Of a DNA stretch of 64,000 nt, positions 1 through 10,705 are shown piece by piece. The first letter of the stretch is position 1, and each line of letters begins with the position of its first letter. The notes beneath the pieces were generated by a model. The model worked only from the letters and a program-made list of their open reading frames with translations, was not told the DNA's origin and did not search any database. This DNA is from Trichoplax adhaerens (lineage: Eukaryota; Placozoa; Uniplacotomia; Trichoplacea; Trichoplacidae), in the NCBI RefSeq assembly GCF_000150275.1, contig NW_002060945.1, positions 7,204,454 to 7,268,453 of the forward strand, written 5' to 3'. The position numbers and the translations under genes are program-made.

Positions 1-3000
1 TGATCTCAGTTTTGTTTTCTTCAGCGTCGACAATGATCTCTTGCCATCTATAAATTGCATAATATAATGGAATAATAAAAACAAAGTACGACAATAAGAA
101 CACCAGCCAGTCATAAAACTGTTGATTATAATAATATTCTTATATTCAAGGTAAATTTGTCCGACATGTAAAAATTTAATAATTCGAGAGTAGTTACTAT
201 AATCTTAGCATACACTTTAACTCCGCACGCGTCAACACCATCATAAACGGTCACGTTGAGGTTAGTCCTGAATGAGAGTAATTTGAAATCCTGCGTGAGT
301 ACATCGACACTAAAATAGCAAGTACTCCAATTAAAGGGTTTTCAAATTTGTACATTATTACTTACGTAGGCCGATAGTATACGATGTAGTTTACTAGCTT
401 ATTAGATCCTCCAAGTAGAAGGGTATCGATCAGCACCCACTCCACTTTTAAACTAATTTTGCGGTAGCTATATCGTACCACAGGTTGAAATGTTGTAATA
501 TTAATCGGAAGAATGGTGCCTAATGCAACAACCATTAAAGAAAATTGTAAGATTTTAAGCATACTCAGTAGGCAGTTATAGAATTTTGATCAATTAACAC
601 GGTATTAATGACCAAATAACATAAAAAAATGCTATGATTTATGCGGTGTTTGACTTCCTTTACAAAAGTAGAAATGTTGATATCTGAAACCGTTACGAAA
701 GACTGAGATACCCACATTGAATTTGATCTCCATTGGTTTGTTCTGGGATATCTAATGGCGACGTATTATTTTCTTGCCCGATTTCTTTGGCTAGTCTAAC
801 AATAAGGTTATGGCATAAGCGTGGGTTGAAATGGAAGAATAACTTCCCTCTCTTGACTTTTAGTTTATCTTCCGTTTTCGGTTGCCATAAATTTTCTAAA
901 TTCCGGTTGTCAAGCATAACAATAGCGTAGCTATGGAATATAAAGGTTATCATATAAATCGTTATCCATTTCTCGATTATTATTTTTCTACTGTTGTATT
1001 TAGTTTACGATACAGTATTGGGCAAGTAACCCTAAACATATAATTTTCACCGGTGAAACGAATTCAATACGATATCACTATGGCGGCGAAGTGAGTGTAA
1101 TTTGTAAATGCATTTGCAGTCGAGCGAATTTTAGTTTACTTTCTTATCACTTATCATTCACACTGGATGTAGCTTAATTACTGTTACATATATGCTATAG
1201 TAATGAAATAAGAAAACAATGTTTGGCGTACCCATTTCCTTCCTTATCGGTTCTGGCTAGTTGATTACCATGAATAATTTTTAGATTCTTTAAGAACTCT
1301 AAACTGACGATAGAAGGTGTGCTAGATATCTCCAAGTAACCTTCGATCTCTTCCACGTTGCTAAGAGCATCTTCCAATTCTTTCACAATATTTCCAGCTA
1401 TCAATATGACAGTGTATCAATACAATATGGTTAAGAAACGGATTACAAACTGTTCAACCTTAATGTATCATGCGCACATATCATAAATTGTTATAGCAAG
1501 CACATATTTAAGCTTACAGCCATAAGTTATCCGAATGATCAGGTTGCCCTTTAATACCGTACAGCGTTTCAGATTTTGTAACCGATGATCGATTGACGAT
1601 ATAACAATGTTTTGGCCTTCATTATTCTTCATATCACATTCTAGTTATAATAATATTTCCTGGTTAATAGGAGAAGCCTTACGACACTTTTTGCTTAATA
1701 TTAAATCTCGCTATAGCATGCTAATAATTTTAAAATTGTTTTTACTTTAAATCGGGCTATGATTAATATAAACATACTGTACCTCTTTTACATCCATCAC
1801 AAACAATGCACTCTTTGGTCGCTTCAAACTCTATCCATCCTTTAGGACAACTTCTTATACAGCTAAGTTTATGACGATATGATCCTGCTGGACAATGCCT
1901 CACACAGTGTCCTTCCACCTATACAATAATATGATTTGGAGAATAGCACAAATTTAAGGTTTTGGTACTCAATTTTTGTGTTTAGGTATGATTTATTATA
2001 ACTAACTAGAACTTCAGTCGACTAAAAGAGGTTTACATAAATAATGCATAGTTTATAAATTACTATGATATAGAATAAGTTGCATCTGTATGCTTGGTAT
2101 TGATACTGAATGTAATCAAGAATAAAAGTTATCACAGATGATATTAGTTCATAGAAACCGTAATTATTTTTCTCATTATTTAAAATTATTTTCTATCGCA
2201 ATCGTTACCTCATAAGTGCCAAAAGGACATCCTGTCATGCAAGTACCATTATAATTTTGGTGTTTACATACGTAGCAATTACTGGCTTGCGGACCAAAAC
2301 ATCCACCCAAACACTCAGCATGACAGCACTTGCCATTGCTATCGCAACCAGATTCACCGCAACTATCGCAAACTATCGAATAAACCAACATTAGGATCAG
2401 TAAATTATGAATAAGTAGCAATTACAATGTATCAGATTAGCTAATACCTTCTAAGGAGATGCTAGGGTACAAGTACACTACGCTGTTATTTAATTGAGAA
2501 TTTACTGTGTGTCTGTCAAGACTACACGAAAGGTCGAAAGCAATATTGAATTTATTTATTGTTATACAGATCAAGATACTCTAAAATAAAAAACTGGCTG
2601 TAGTGAGTATAATATAAAGTAAAAAAGTACATAGACAGTACACAAAGTATCATGAGCAAGGGAGGGGCTCTACAGTAGTAAATGTAATTTATTAATCAAT
2701 CAACATACTGATTTGGCATTTCTGTGCATTCCAACAATAACCATTGCATTTAGCTGGACAAGTTGGGCAATTAGTCGGTAAAGTTTTTGTGATGACTCTA
2801 TCAGGTGCATAACTTGATCCCATAACACTTGACCATTTAATAGTATTATAGTAGCACATATTCTGATTGTACTGGATTCTGACTTTACCGCGTTCGATTT
2901 TGGTGAGTGAAGGTAATGACATGTCTAGCAATTGCCGATCATAATAAAGAAGCAAAGTAAAGCCATAAAAGAATTGATTGCCACGGATTACTCGTAAATT

Positions 3001-3742
3001 TGGAAACATAAAACCAAGGGAGGTTGGATATTTGCCAGCTACTAAACCCATTACTAGAGATCCAGTAATTTCCCGTAAATCAGGGAATATTGAAGAATTG
3101 ATTTGTGCTTGTGTATTCATTCGATAGTTGGCAAAAAAAATTGATCCAACGTAGACCGTACAACCTCTTAAGATAGGAGCATCAACGATTTGTTTAATAA
3201 TTAGTCCCTCGCCGGAAGGTTCATAACATACTACAAGAGAATAATAATAAATAAACTGAGTAAAGCCAGATCACTCCGTACTAAAGTGTAAAGTGAAGAC
3301 AGAAGACCATTATCAATCAAGTTCTAAAGTGTTTATGAAACGATTAACTATTACATGCCACCTACCGGTATATCATTACACACAAAAACAATAATAGAAA
3401 ATATCTACAAATCAATCAATGCCGCAATATGCATAAAGTCTGATAAAGGTCCTTGGAATACTGTAGTTGAAATCAGTTTAATTCTGAATAAGTTCATAAA
3501 ATATTTCACATAGACATTTATTGTTAATCTAAGTCACCACGGTGCACTGTGTTATGTACAGGATAGATGAATGAACATAGATGGTATTACGCGTATTATG
3601 GTATCACGTGCGGAAAGTTGATTTCCTGTATCTTCGTCTTACCTTTGCTAGGTAGCTGACAATCAACCAAACCAATAGAACATATCAACCCAAGCGAAAG
3701 AAGCATCATGATATCTACGGTGATAAACTTCATTCTGGCCAT
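1..3742 (-). CDS. InR: Insulin/IGF receptor-like tyrosine kinase, N-terminal ectodomain exons (3' end off the left edge)
   Basis: Ten phase-consistent exons on the minus strand: 3643-3742, 2709-3230, 2209-2372, 1783-1918, 1518-1640, 1232-1397, about 716-930, 366-519, 214-267 and 1-47. They encode about 560 residues: a signal peptide (start MARMKFITVDIMMLL, cleavage near VDCQ), receptor L domain 1 (MFPNLRVIRGNQFF; RGKVRI), the furin-like Cys-rich region (CDSCGESGC, CCHAECLGGCFG, then two more Cys clusters), L domain 2 (NLKRCTVLKGNLII; LDNRNLENLW; RGKLFFHFNPRLC; TNGDQIQC) and the first FnIII domain (ISLKVEW; NVTVYDGVDACG). Domain order and these signatures match insulin receptors rather than EGFR, because the L2 and FnIII-1 motifs are insulin-receptor specific. 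The family binds insulin-like peptides at the cell surface and signals through a cytoplasmic kinase; the kinase exons must lie beyond base 1. The exon near 716 probably uses a GTGGGT donor, the weakest boundary in the model. Confidence 0.9.
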
Positions 3743-6345
3743 GATGAAGCTATTCTTCAAGAGGCAAACCAATTACCGTTTACCCACTTCGAGAGCTTTT
3801 TAGGGATACTGTCATTCACTAATTGGGTAATTACCACATGTAGTGTTGATAGGAAAAGCAAAAAGTCCTTCGAAGCTAAAACTAGTCAGAAAATCACGTC
3901 AATCGATTAGTCACATACGTTACGAGTGTTAATAAAAAGCACAAATAGGTACAGTTTAGCAGGTTATTTTTGTCCATTTTGTCCTTTTATTGCTCTTGGC
4001 TTTTTCTATTTAATTAATTCAATTAAATAAATGAAGAATTGACGTAATGGACATATCGTCCATCGCAGTGGTGTAAATGGTGTGCTAGCAAAAGTAAATA
4101 TGAAGAGTGTCAATTTCTGACTTTTGGTTATAGTAAAAATGGCTTTGTAAAATTGGAAATGATACAGTCCACTATCATTTTAAGCGGAGTTGAGTGTTAC
4201 TGATCTCCAAAATAGTGATCAATCCTGTACATTAATACAGACGAATGACCAAAGCAGGGTGCGTTTAGGTATTTTCGAAGCTATTTACAGTTGGTGTTGA
4301 CGCGTTTCCATACAGTACAATGTACTGTATTGGACAATACTACAGTACTGTGCTTTACAATATTCGGAGTCACTAAGTACTGTACTGTACTGTCGAGTTT
4401 GAATCGGGTTGTTTCAAACAGTTACCACAGCAGTCCATCAGCGCTGTGCCAAGCCGTGCATCTCAACCTTTACAGAGCAGTACTGTACTGTAGGTTTCCA
4501 GTCAGTGATAGGCAAGCCTCTAGTTTGTAGATTACAGTATACCAGTTCGAGAGAGATGACAACTAATTTTGGAAATGCTGTTTTTACTGAGCGTAACTGC
4601 AGTTTAGAGAGTTCTAAAACGTTCTTAAAAGACTGTTTTTACACTGATTGTATAAAATCTAAGCAAGTAATAAATGTACGTGCACCGCACTACACTACAC
4701 TACTACATCGCAATTTATCTCAATTGACGAAATGTCGAAGAATGATCGATCGTTTGCCGTAATCGTGGTATTAATCAGTAGAGTTAATAAGGACACTGTT
4801 ATGTTCATATAGTTCTATTCATATACAGCAATAAACCGTAAAAATACGTTTTTAGAGAATGCAGACTAGGCTAGCAATCGAATCTAACTGTTTATTACAG
4901 AGGTGCTTGCGCGAATGTTAACGCATACGTAAATGTGAAAAGTATGATCCTAAGTTAGTAATACATTAAGTAGTGTGCTGTATTGCTATATACTTTGTAC
5001 TATAATCCTAAACAGGTCTTGATCTTTTCTAAATTGGCCAAAGTAAAACGAAGTATCATAAAGAGTTCATATCAAGACTGATCGTCTGTCCTGACGAGCA
5101 GTTACGCGGAATATTTATATTTCTTGCTATCTGTTATTAAACATGGCAGTAGATTAACCGATTAAATGCTTTTGCTAATAATTAATTATACATCATTATG
5201 ATTATACATGTCGTAACGTGCGTACAAGGTACTAAATGTAAAACCCAGACGATCAGTATCAACGGTTTTTGTTAATAAACCTTTTGACGTTTTCACTGAA
5301 AAAATATCCAGTATAGCGGTGTAATGTGCTTAATCATCATCAATTACTGTTGTCGACGAGTCATTCTAGTGCAATACGTAGAGATATAGAATATAATACT
5401 ATATAATAAGATGAAATTTGATATGTACAATGCACTGTACTGTACTTCTACTCGTGCAGTACTGTATGTTTCGCGTTTATGACCTTACATGTAGCAAGCG
5501 CGCCTGGAAAAGTTGTAATTATTGGAAATATTTAGGACCGAATATGTACATTATTTACTTCTATTGGTACACATATTACAGTATACAGTATTGTGAAGGA
5601 GTACACAACTAAAATTCTTCATTTTTAGTTGTCGTGAGTCGTGTCCAGCGGGGACCGGAGACGCGTATTACATATACAGCAGATGCGTACAGTATAGCAA
5701 TAATTAACAAATACTGTAAACTATGCCGTACTGAGTGTTGTGGTCTACACCCAAGACTTTTCAAGTATTGTATCAGGGATTGTATCGTATCGTCCAGTAT
5801 TCGCATACCGGAGACTTCTATTGTACTACAAATTTCTACCACGTATGGAACTCGTAGCTACCTTAGACTGGCACTCATAGCAACAAAAAAGTCGAATGTA
5901 GGATCAATTTAGTCTTTCTAAAATTGATACAGTCTATTCGGAAAGAGTGACATAAGCGCCAAGATCCTGTAAGAAAATGATTGACGTAAAAGTAGTCCAA
6001 CATTTAGAGTATACAGTACTGTACAGTACTATCGAAGTTTGTCTCAATATCATCCTTATTTTCATTGCTGTACTGTACGTAGTGTAGTTTGAAGAAGAAA
6101 TCTGTGCTTACTGAGTACAGTTATTACGGAATTGGGATCAACATTGCAATATTTCATAGCTTCACTGGTGAAAAGCGTCCTATCTGAGGATCTATTTTAT
6201 CCATGAATGCACTACTTTATTTATTAATAGTTACAGTATGATCGACTAAAGTTATTAGTCCGTCTATAGAACTTACGTTCATGGGATTCCCTTATTTTTT
6301 TGCTTTAAGAATTTGATTTCGTTCTTGAGCAATCAACACATCAAC
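2567..6345. repeat. Copy 1 of a 3.78-kb duplicated block (left of the gap)
   Basis: This block matches 6599-10375 nearly base for base at an offset of 4031-4036. It contains receptor exons 1-2 and about 2.6 kb upstream of the receptor start. It ends exactly where the N run begins, and its left end corresponds exactly to the first base after the N run. Beyond the receptor exons (3743-6345) I see no convincing gene. There are short GTAC palindromes at about 4311-4396, 5430-5470 and 6012-6033, and AT-rich sequence otherwise. Open frames at 4291-4762 and 5418-5912 run through these palindromes and are not conserved as protein between the two copies. Confidence 0.9.
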
Positions 6346-6598
6346 NNNNNNNNNNNNNNNNNNNNNNNNNNNNNNNNNNNNNNNNNNNNNNNNNNNNNNN
6401 NNNNNNNNNNNNNNNNNNNNNNNNNNNNNNNNNNNNNNNNNNNNNNNNNNNNNNNNNNNNNNNNNNNNNNNNNNNNNNNNNNNNNNNNNNNNNNNNNNNN
6501 NNNNNNNNNNNNNNNNNNNNNNNNNNNNNNNNNNNNNNNNNNNNNNNNNNNNNNNNNNNNNNNNNNNNNNNNNNNNNNNNNNNNNNNNNNNNNNNNNN
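6346..6598. other. Assembly gap (253 N)
   Basis: An unbroken run of N separates the two copies of the duplicated block. Its true size is unknown. Confidence 0.99.
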
Positions 6599-9500
6599 AC
6601 AGATCAAGATACTCTAAAATAAAAAACTGGCTGTAGTGAGTATAATATAAAGTAAAAAAGTACATAGACAGTACACAAAGTATCATGAGCAAGGGAGGGG
6701 CTCTACAGTAGTAAATGTAATTTATTAATCAATCAACATACTGATTTGGCATTTCTGTGCATTCCAACAATAACCATTGCATTTAGCTGGACAAGTTGGG
6801 CAATTAGTCGGTAAAGTTTTTGTGATGATTCTATCAGGTGCATAACTTGATCCCATAACACTTGACCATTTAATAGTATTATAGTAGCACATAATCTTAT
6901 TGTTCTGGATTCTGACTTTACCGCGTTCGATTTTGGTGAGTGAAGGTAATGACATGTCTAGTAATTGCTGATCAAAATAAAGAAGCAAGGTAAAGCCATA
7001 AAAGAATTGATTGCCACGGATTACACGTAAATTTGGAAACATAAAACCAAGGGAGGTTGGATATTTGCCAGCCACTAAACCCATTACTAGAGATCCAGTA
7101 ATCTCCCGTAAATCAGGGAATATTGAAGCATTGACATGTGCTTGTGTATGCATTCGATAGTTGGCAAAAAAAATTGATCCAACGTAGACCGTACAACCTT
7201 TTAAGATAGGAGCATCAGCGATTACTTTCATAATTAGTCCCTCGCCGGAAGGTTCATAGCATACTACAAGAGAATAATAATAAATAAACTGAGTAAAGCC
7301 AGATCACTCCGTACTAAAGTGTAAAGTGAAGACAGAGGACCATTATCACTCAAGTTTTAAAATGTTTATGAAACGATCAACTATTACATGCCACCTACCG
7401 GTATATCATTACACACAAAAACAATAATAGGAAATATCTACAAATCAATCAATGCCGCAATATGCATAAAGTCTGATAAAGGTTCTTGGAATACTGTAGT
7501 TGAAATCAGTTTAATTCTGAATAAGTTCATAAAATATTTCACATAGACATAATTTACTGTTAATCTAAGTCACCACGGTGCACTGTGTTATGTACAGGAT
7601 AGATGAATGAACATAGATGGTATTACGCGTATTATGGTATCACGTGCGGAAAGTTGATTTCCTGTATCTTCGTCTTACCTTTGCTAGGTAGCTGACAATC
7701 AACCAAACCAATAGAACATATTAACCCAAGCGAAAGAAGCATCATGATATCTACGGTGATAAACTTCATTCTGGCCATGATGAAGCTATTCTTTAAGAGG
7801 CAAACCAATTATCGTTGACCCACTTCGAGAGCTTTTTAGGGATACTGTCATTCACTAATTGGGTAATTACCACATGTAGTGTTGATAGGAAAAGTAAAAA
7901 GTCCTTCGAAGCTAAAACTAGTCAGAAAATCACGTCAATCTATTAGTCACATACGTTACGAGGGTTAATAAAAAGCACAAATAGATACAGTTTAGCAGGT
8001 TATTTTTGTCCATTTTGTCCTTTTATTGCTCTTGGCTTTTTCTATTTAATTAATTCAATTAAATAAATGAAGAATTCACGTAATGGACATATCGTCCATC
8101 GCAGTGGTGTAAATGGTGTGCTAGCAAAAGTAAATATGAAGAGTGTCAATTTCTGACTTTTGGTTATAGTAAAAATGGCTTTGTAAAATTGGAAATGATA
8201 CAGTCCACTATCATTTTAAGCGTAGTTGAGTGTTACTGATCTCCAAAATAGTGATCAATCCTGTACATTAATACAGACGAAATGACCAAAGCAGGGAGCG
8301 TTTAGGTATTTTCGAAGCTATTTACAGTTGGTGTTGACGCGTTTCCATACAGTACAATGTACTGTATCGGACAATACTACAGTACAGTGTACTGTACTGT
8401 GCTTTACAATATTCGGAGTCACTAAGTACTGTAGAGTTTGAAACGGGTTGTTTCAAACAGTTACCGCAGCAGTCTGTGCCAAGGCGTGCATCTCAACCTC
8501 TACAGAGCAGTACTGTAGGTTTCCAGTCAGTGATAGGCAAGCCTCTAGTTTGTAGATTACAGTACAGTATACCAGTTCGAGAGAGATGACAACTAATTTT
8601 GAAAAATGCTGTTTTTACTGAGCGTAACTGCAGTTTAGAGAGTTCTGAAACGTTCTAAAAAGATTGTTTTTACACTGATTGTATAAAATCTAAGCAAGTA
8701 ATAAATGTACGTGCACCGTACTACACTACACTACTACATCGCAATTTATCTCAATTGACGAAATGTCGAAGAATGATCGATCGTTTGCCGTAATCGTGGT
8801 ATTAATCAGTAGAGTTAATAAGGACACTGTTATGTTCATATAGTTCTATTCATATACAGCAATAAACCGTAAAAATACGTTTTTAGAGAATGCAGACTAG
8901 GCTAGCAATCGAATCTAACTGTTTATTACAGAGGTGCTTGCGCGAATGTTAACGCATACGTAAATGTGAAAAGTATGATCCTAAGTTAGTAATACATTAA
9001 GTAGTGTGCTGTATTGCTATATACTTTGTACTATAATCCTAAACAGGTCTTGATCTTTTCTAAATTGGCCAAAGTAAAACGAAGTATCATAAAGAGTTCA
9101 TATCAAGACTGATCGTCTGTCCTGACGAGCAGTTACGCGGAATATTTATATTTCTTGCTATCTGTTATTAAACATGGCAGTAGATTAACCGATTAAATGC
9201 TTTTGCTAATAATTAATTATACATCATTATGATTATACACGTCGTAACGTGCGTACAAGGTACTAAATGTAAAACCCAGACGATCAGTATCAACGGTTTT
9301 TGTTAATAAACCTTTTGACGTTTTCACTAAAAAAATATCCAGTATAGCGGTGTAATGTGCTTAATCATCATCAATTGCTGTTGTCGACGAGTCATTCTAG
9401 TGCAATACGTAGAGATATAGAATATAATACTATATAATAAGATGAAATTTGATATGTACAATGTACTGTACCGTACTTCTACTCGTGCAGTACTGTATGT

Positions 9501-10375
9501 TTCGCGTTTATGACCTTACATGTAGCAAGCGCGCCTGGAAAAGTTGTAATTATTGGAAATATTTAGGACCGAATATGTACATTATTTACTTCTATTGGTA
9601 CACATATTACAGTACACAGTATTGTGAAGGAGTACACAACTAAGATTCTTCATTTTTAGCCGTCGTGAGTCGTGTCCAGCGGGGACCGGAGACGAGTATT
9701 ACATTTATAGCAGATACGTACAGTATAGCAATAATTAACAAATACTGTAAACTATGCCGTACTGAGTGTTGTGGTCTACACCCAAGACTTTTCAAGTATT
9801 GTATCAGGGATTGTATCGTATCGTCCAGTATTCGCATACCGGAGACTTCTATTGTACTACAAATTTCTACCACGTATGGAACTCGTAGCTACCTTAGACT
9901 GGCACTCATAGCAACAAAAAAGTCGAATGTAGGATCAATTTAGTCTTTCTAAAATTGATACAGTCTATTCGGAAAGAGTGACATAAGCGCCAAGATCCTG
10001 TAAGAAAATGATTGACGTAAAAGTAGTCCAACATTTAGAGTATACAGTACTGTACAGTACTATCGAAGTTTGTCTCAATATCATCCTTATTTTCATTGCT
10101 GTACTGTACGTAGTGTAGTTTGAAGAAGAAATCTGTGCTTACTGAGTACAGTTATTACGGAATTGGGATCAACATTGCAATATTTCATAGCTTCACTGGT
10201 GAAAAGCGTTCTATCTGAGGATCTATTTTATCCATGAATGCACTACTTTATTCATTAATAGTTACAGTATGATCGACTAAAGTTATTAGTCCGTCTATAG
10301 AACTTACGTTCATGGGATTCCCTTATTTTTTTGCTTTAAGAATTTGATTTCGTTCTTGAGCAATCAACACATCAG
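6599..10375. repeat. Copy 2 of the duplicated block (right of the gap)
   Basis: Near-identical to 2567-6345, with scattered single-base changes and small indels. Differences are about 21 in the 522-nt receptor exon 2, roughly 1-2% over the next kilobase upstream, and only about three in the 600 bp matching 4750-5350. The copy begins directly after the gap and its homology ends at the base matching the last base before the gap, as expected for two overlapping contigs. The 7,779-10,375 part holds no gene I can support, only GTAC palindromes at about 8346-8402, 9463-9500 and 10043-10064. Confidence 0.9.
6742..7778 (-). CDS. Second copy of insulin-receptor-like exons 1-2 (probably the other allele)
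   Basis: Two exons, 7679-7778 (signal peptide, identical start MARMKFITVDIMM) and 6742-7263 (L1 domain), keep intact reading frame and splice sites. No exon 3 follows because the sequence runs into the N gap. Compared with 2709-3230 there are about 14 amino-acid changes in 174, for example QIV to VIA, QINSS to HVNAS, YYDR to YFDQ and YNQN to NNKI. By itself this would encode only a truncated ectodomain. It could be the first part of a genuine tandem paralogue, but the position of both breakpoints at the gap makes an unmerged allelic contig more likely. In that case this is the true 5' end of the receptor gene described at 1-3742. Confidence 0.7.
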
Positions 10376-10416
10376 CGACTACGGAGCTTTCAACTTTTTA
10401 GTCTTCACTCTTCAAC

Positions 10417-10705
10417 ATACAGTACAGTACACTGTACGCTGGCGTTCTTGATTCAGTATTGTTTTTGTACAGTACAATATACTGTACATGCGACGCTCTT
10501 CGCGTAGTGCGCATGTGTATTGGACAGTACAGTACAGTATAGTACAGTACTGTACTTGTGTTTTTACTTCACGATGCTGTACAGTACAGTACAGTACACT
10601 GTAGTGAGCTGTACGCAGGTTTGCGACGTTATACTGTACTGTACAGTACACTGTACATTGTACAGTACAGTATGTGGATGAGGTACTGTACACTGTACAG
10701 TTTAA
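10417..10705. repeat. Dense GTAC palindrome cluster
   Basis: The stretch is built from overlapping ACAGTAC and ACTGTAC units, so it is nearly self-complementary over long runs. I count about 19 GTAC tetramers within 10501-10700, where fewer than one would be expected by chance. Similar shorter runs occur at many places in the window. Open frames on both strands here are a by-product of the repeat, which lacks stops in some phases. No known transposon or satellite is recognised. Confidence 0.85.

Noticed and set aside
4291-4762. Overlapping plus-strand open frames upstream of the receptor
   Set aside because: They run through GTAC palindromes, and the second copy of the block (8325-8800) breaks the frames with indels.
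5609-5912. 92-codon (plus) and 77-codon (minus) frames present in both duplicated copies
   Set aside because: Both strands are open over the same bases, and substitutions between the copies change residues freely, so conservation reflects the recent duplication, not coding.
10417-10705. CRISPR-like array
   Set aside because: There is no regular repeat-spacer spacing, and the genome is eukaryotic with spliced genes.
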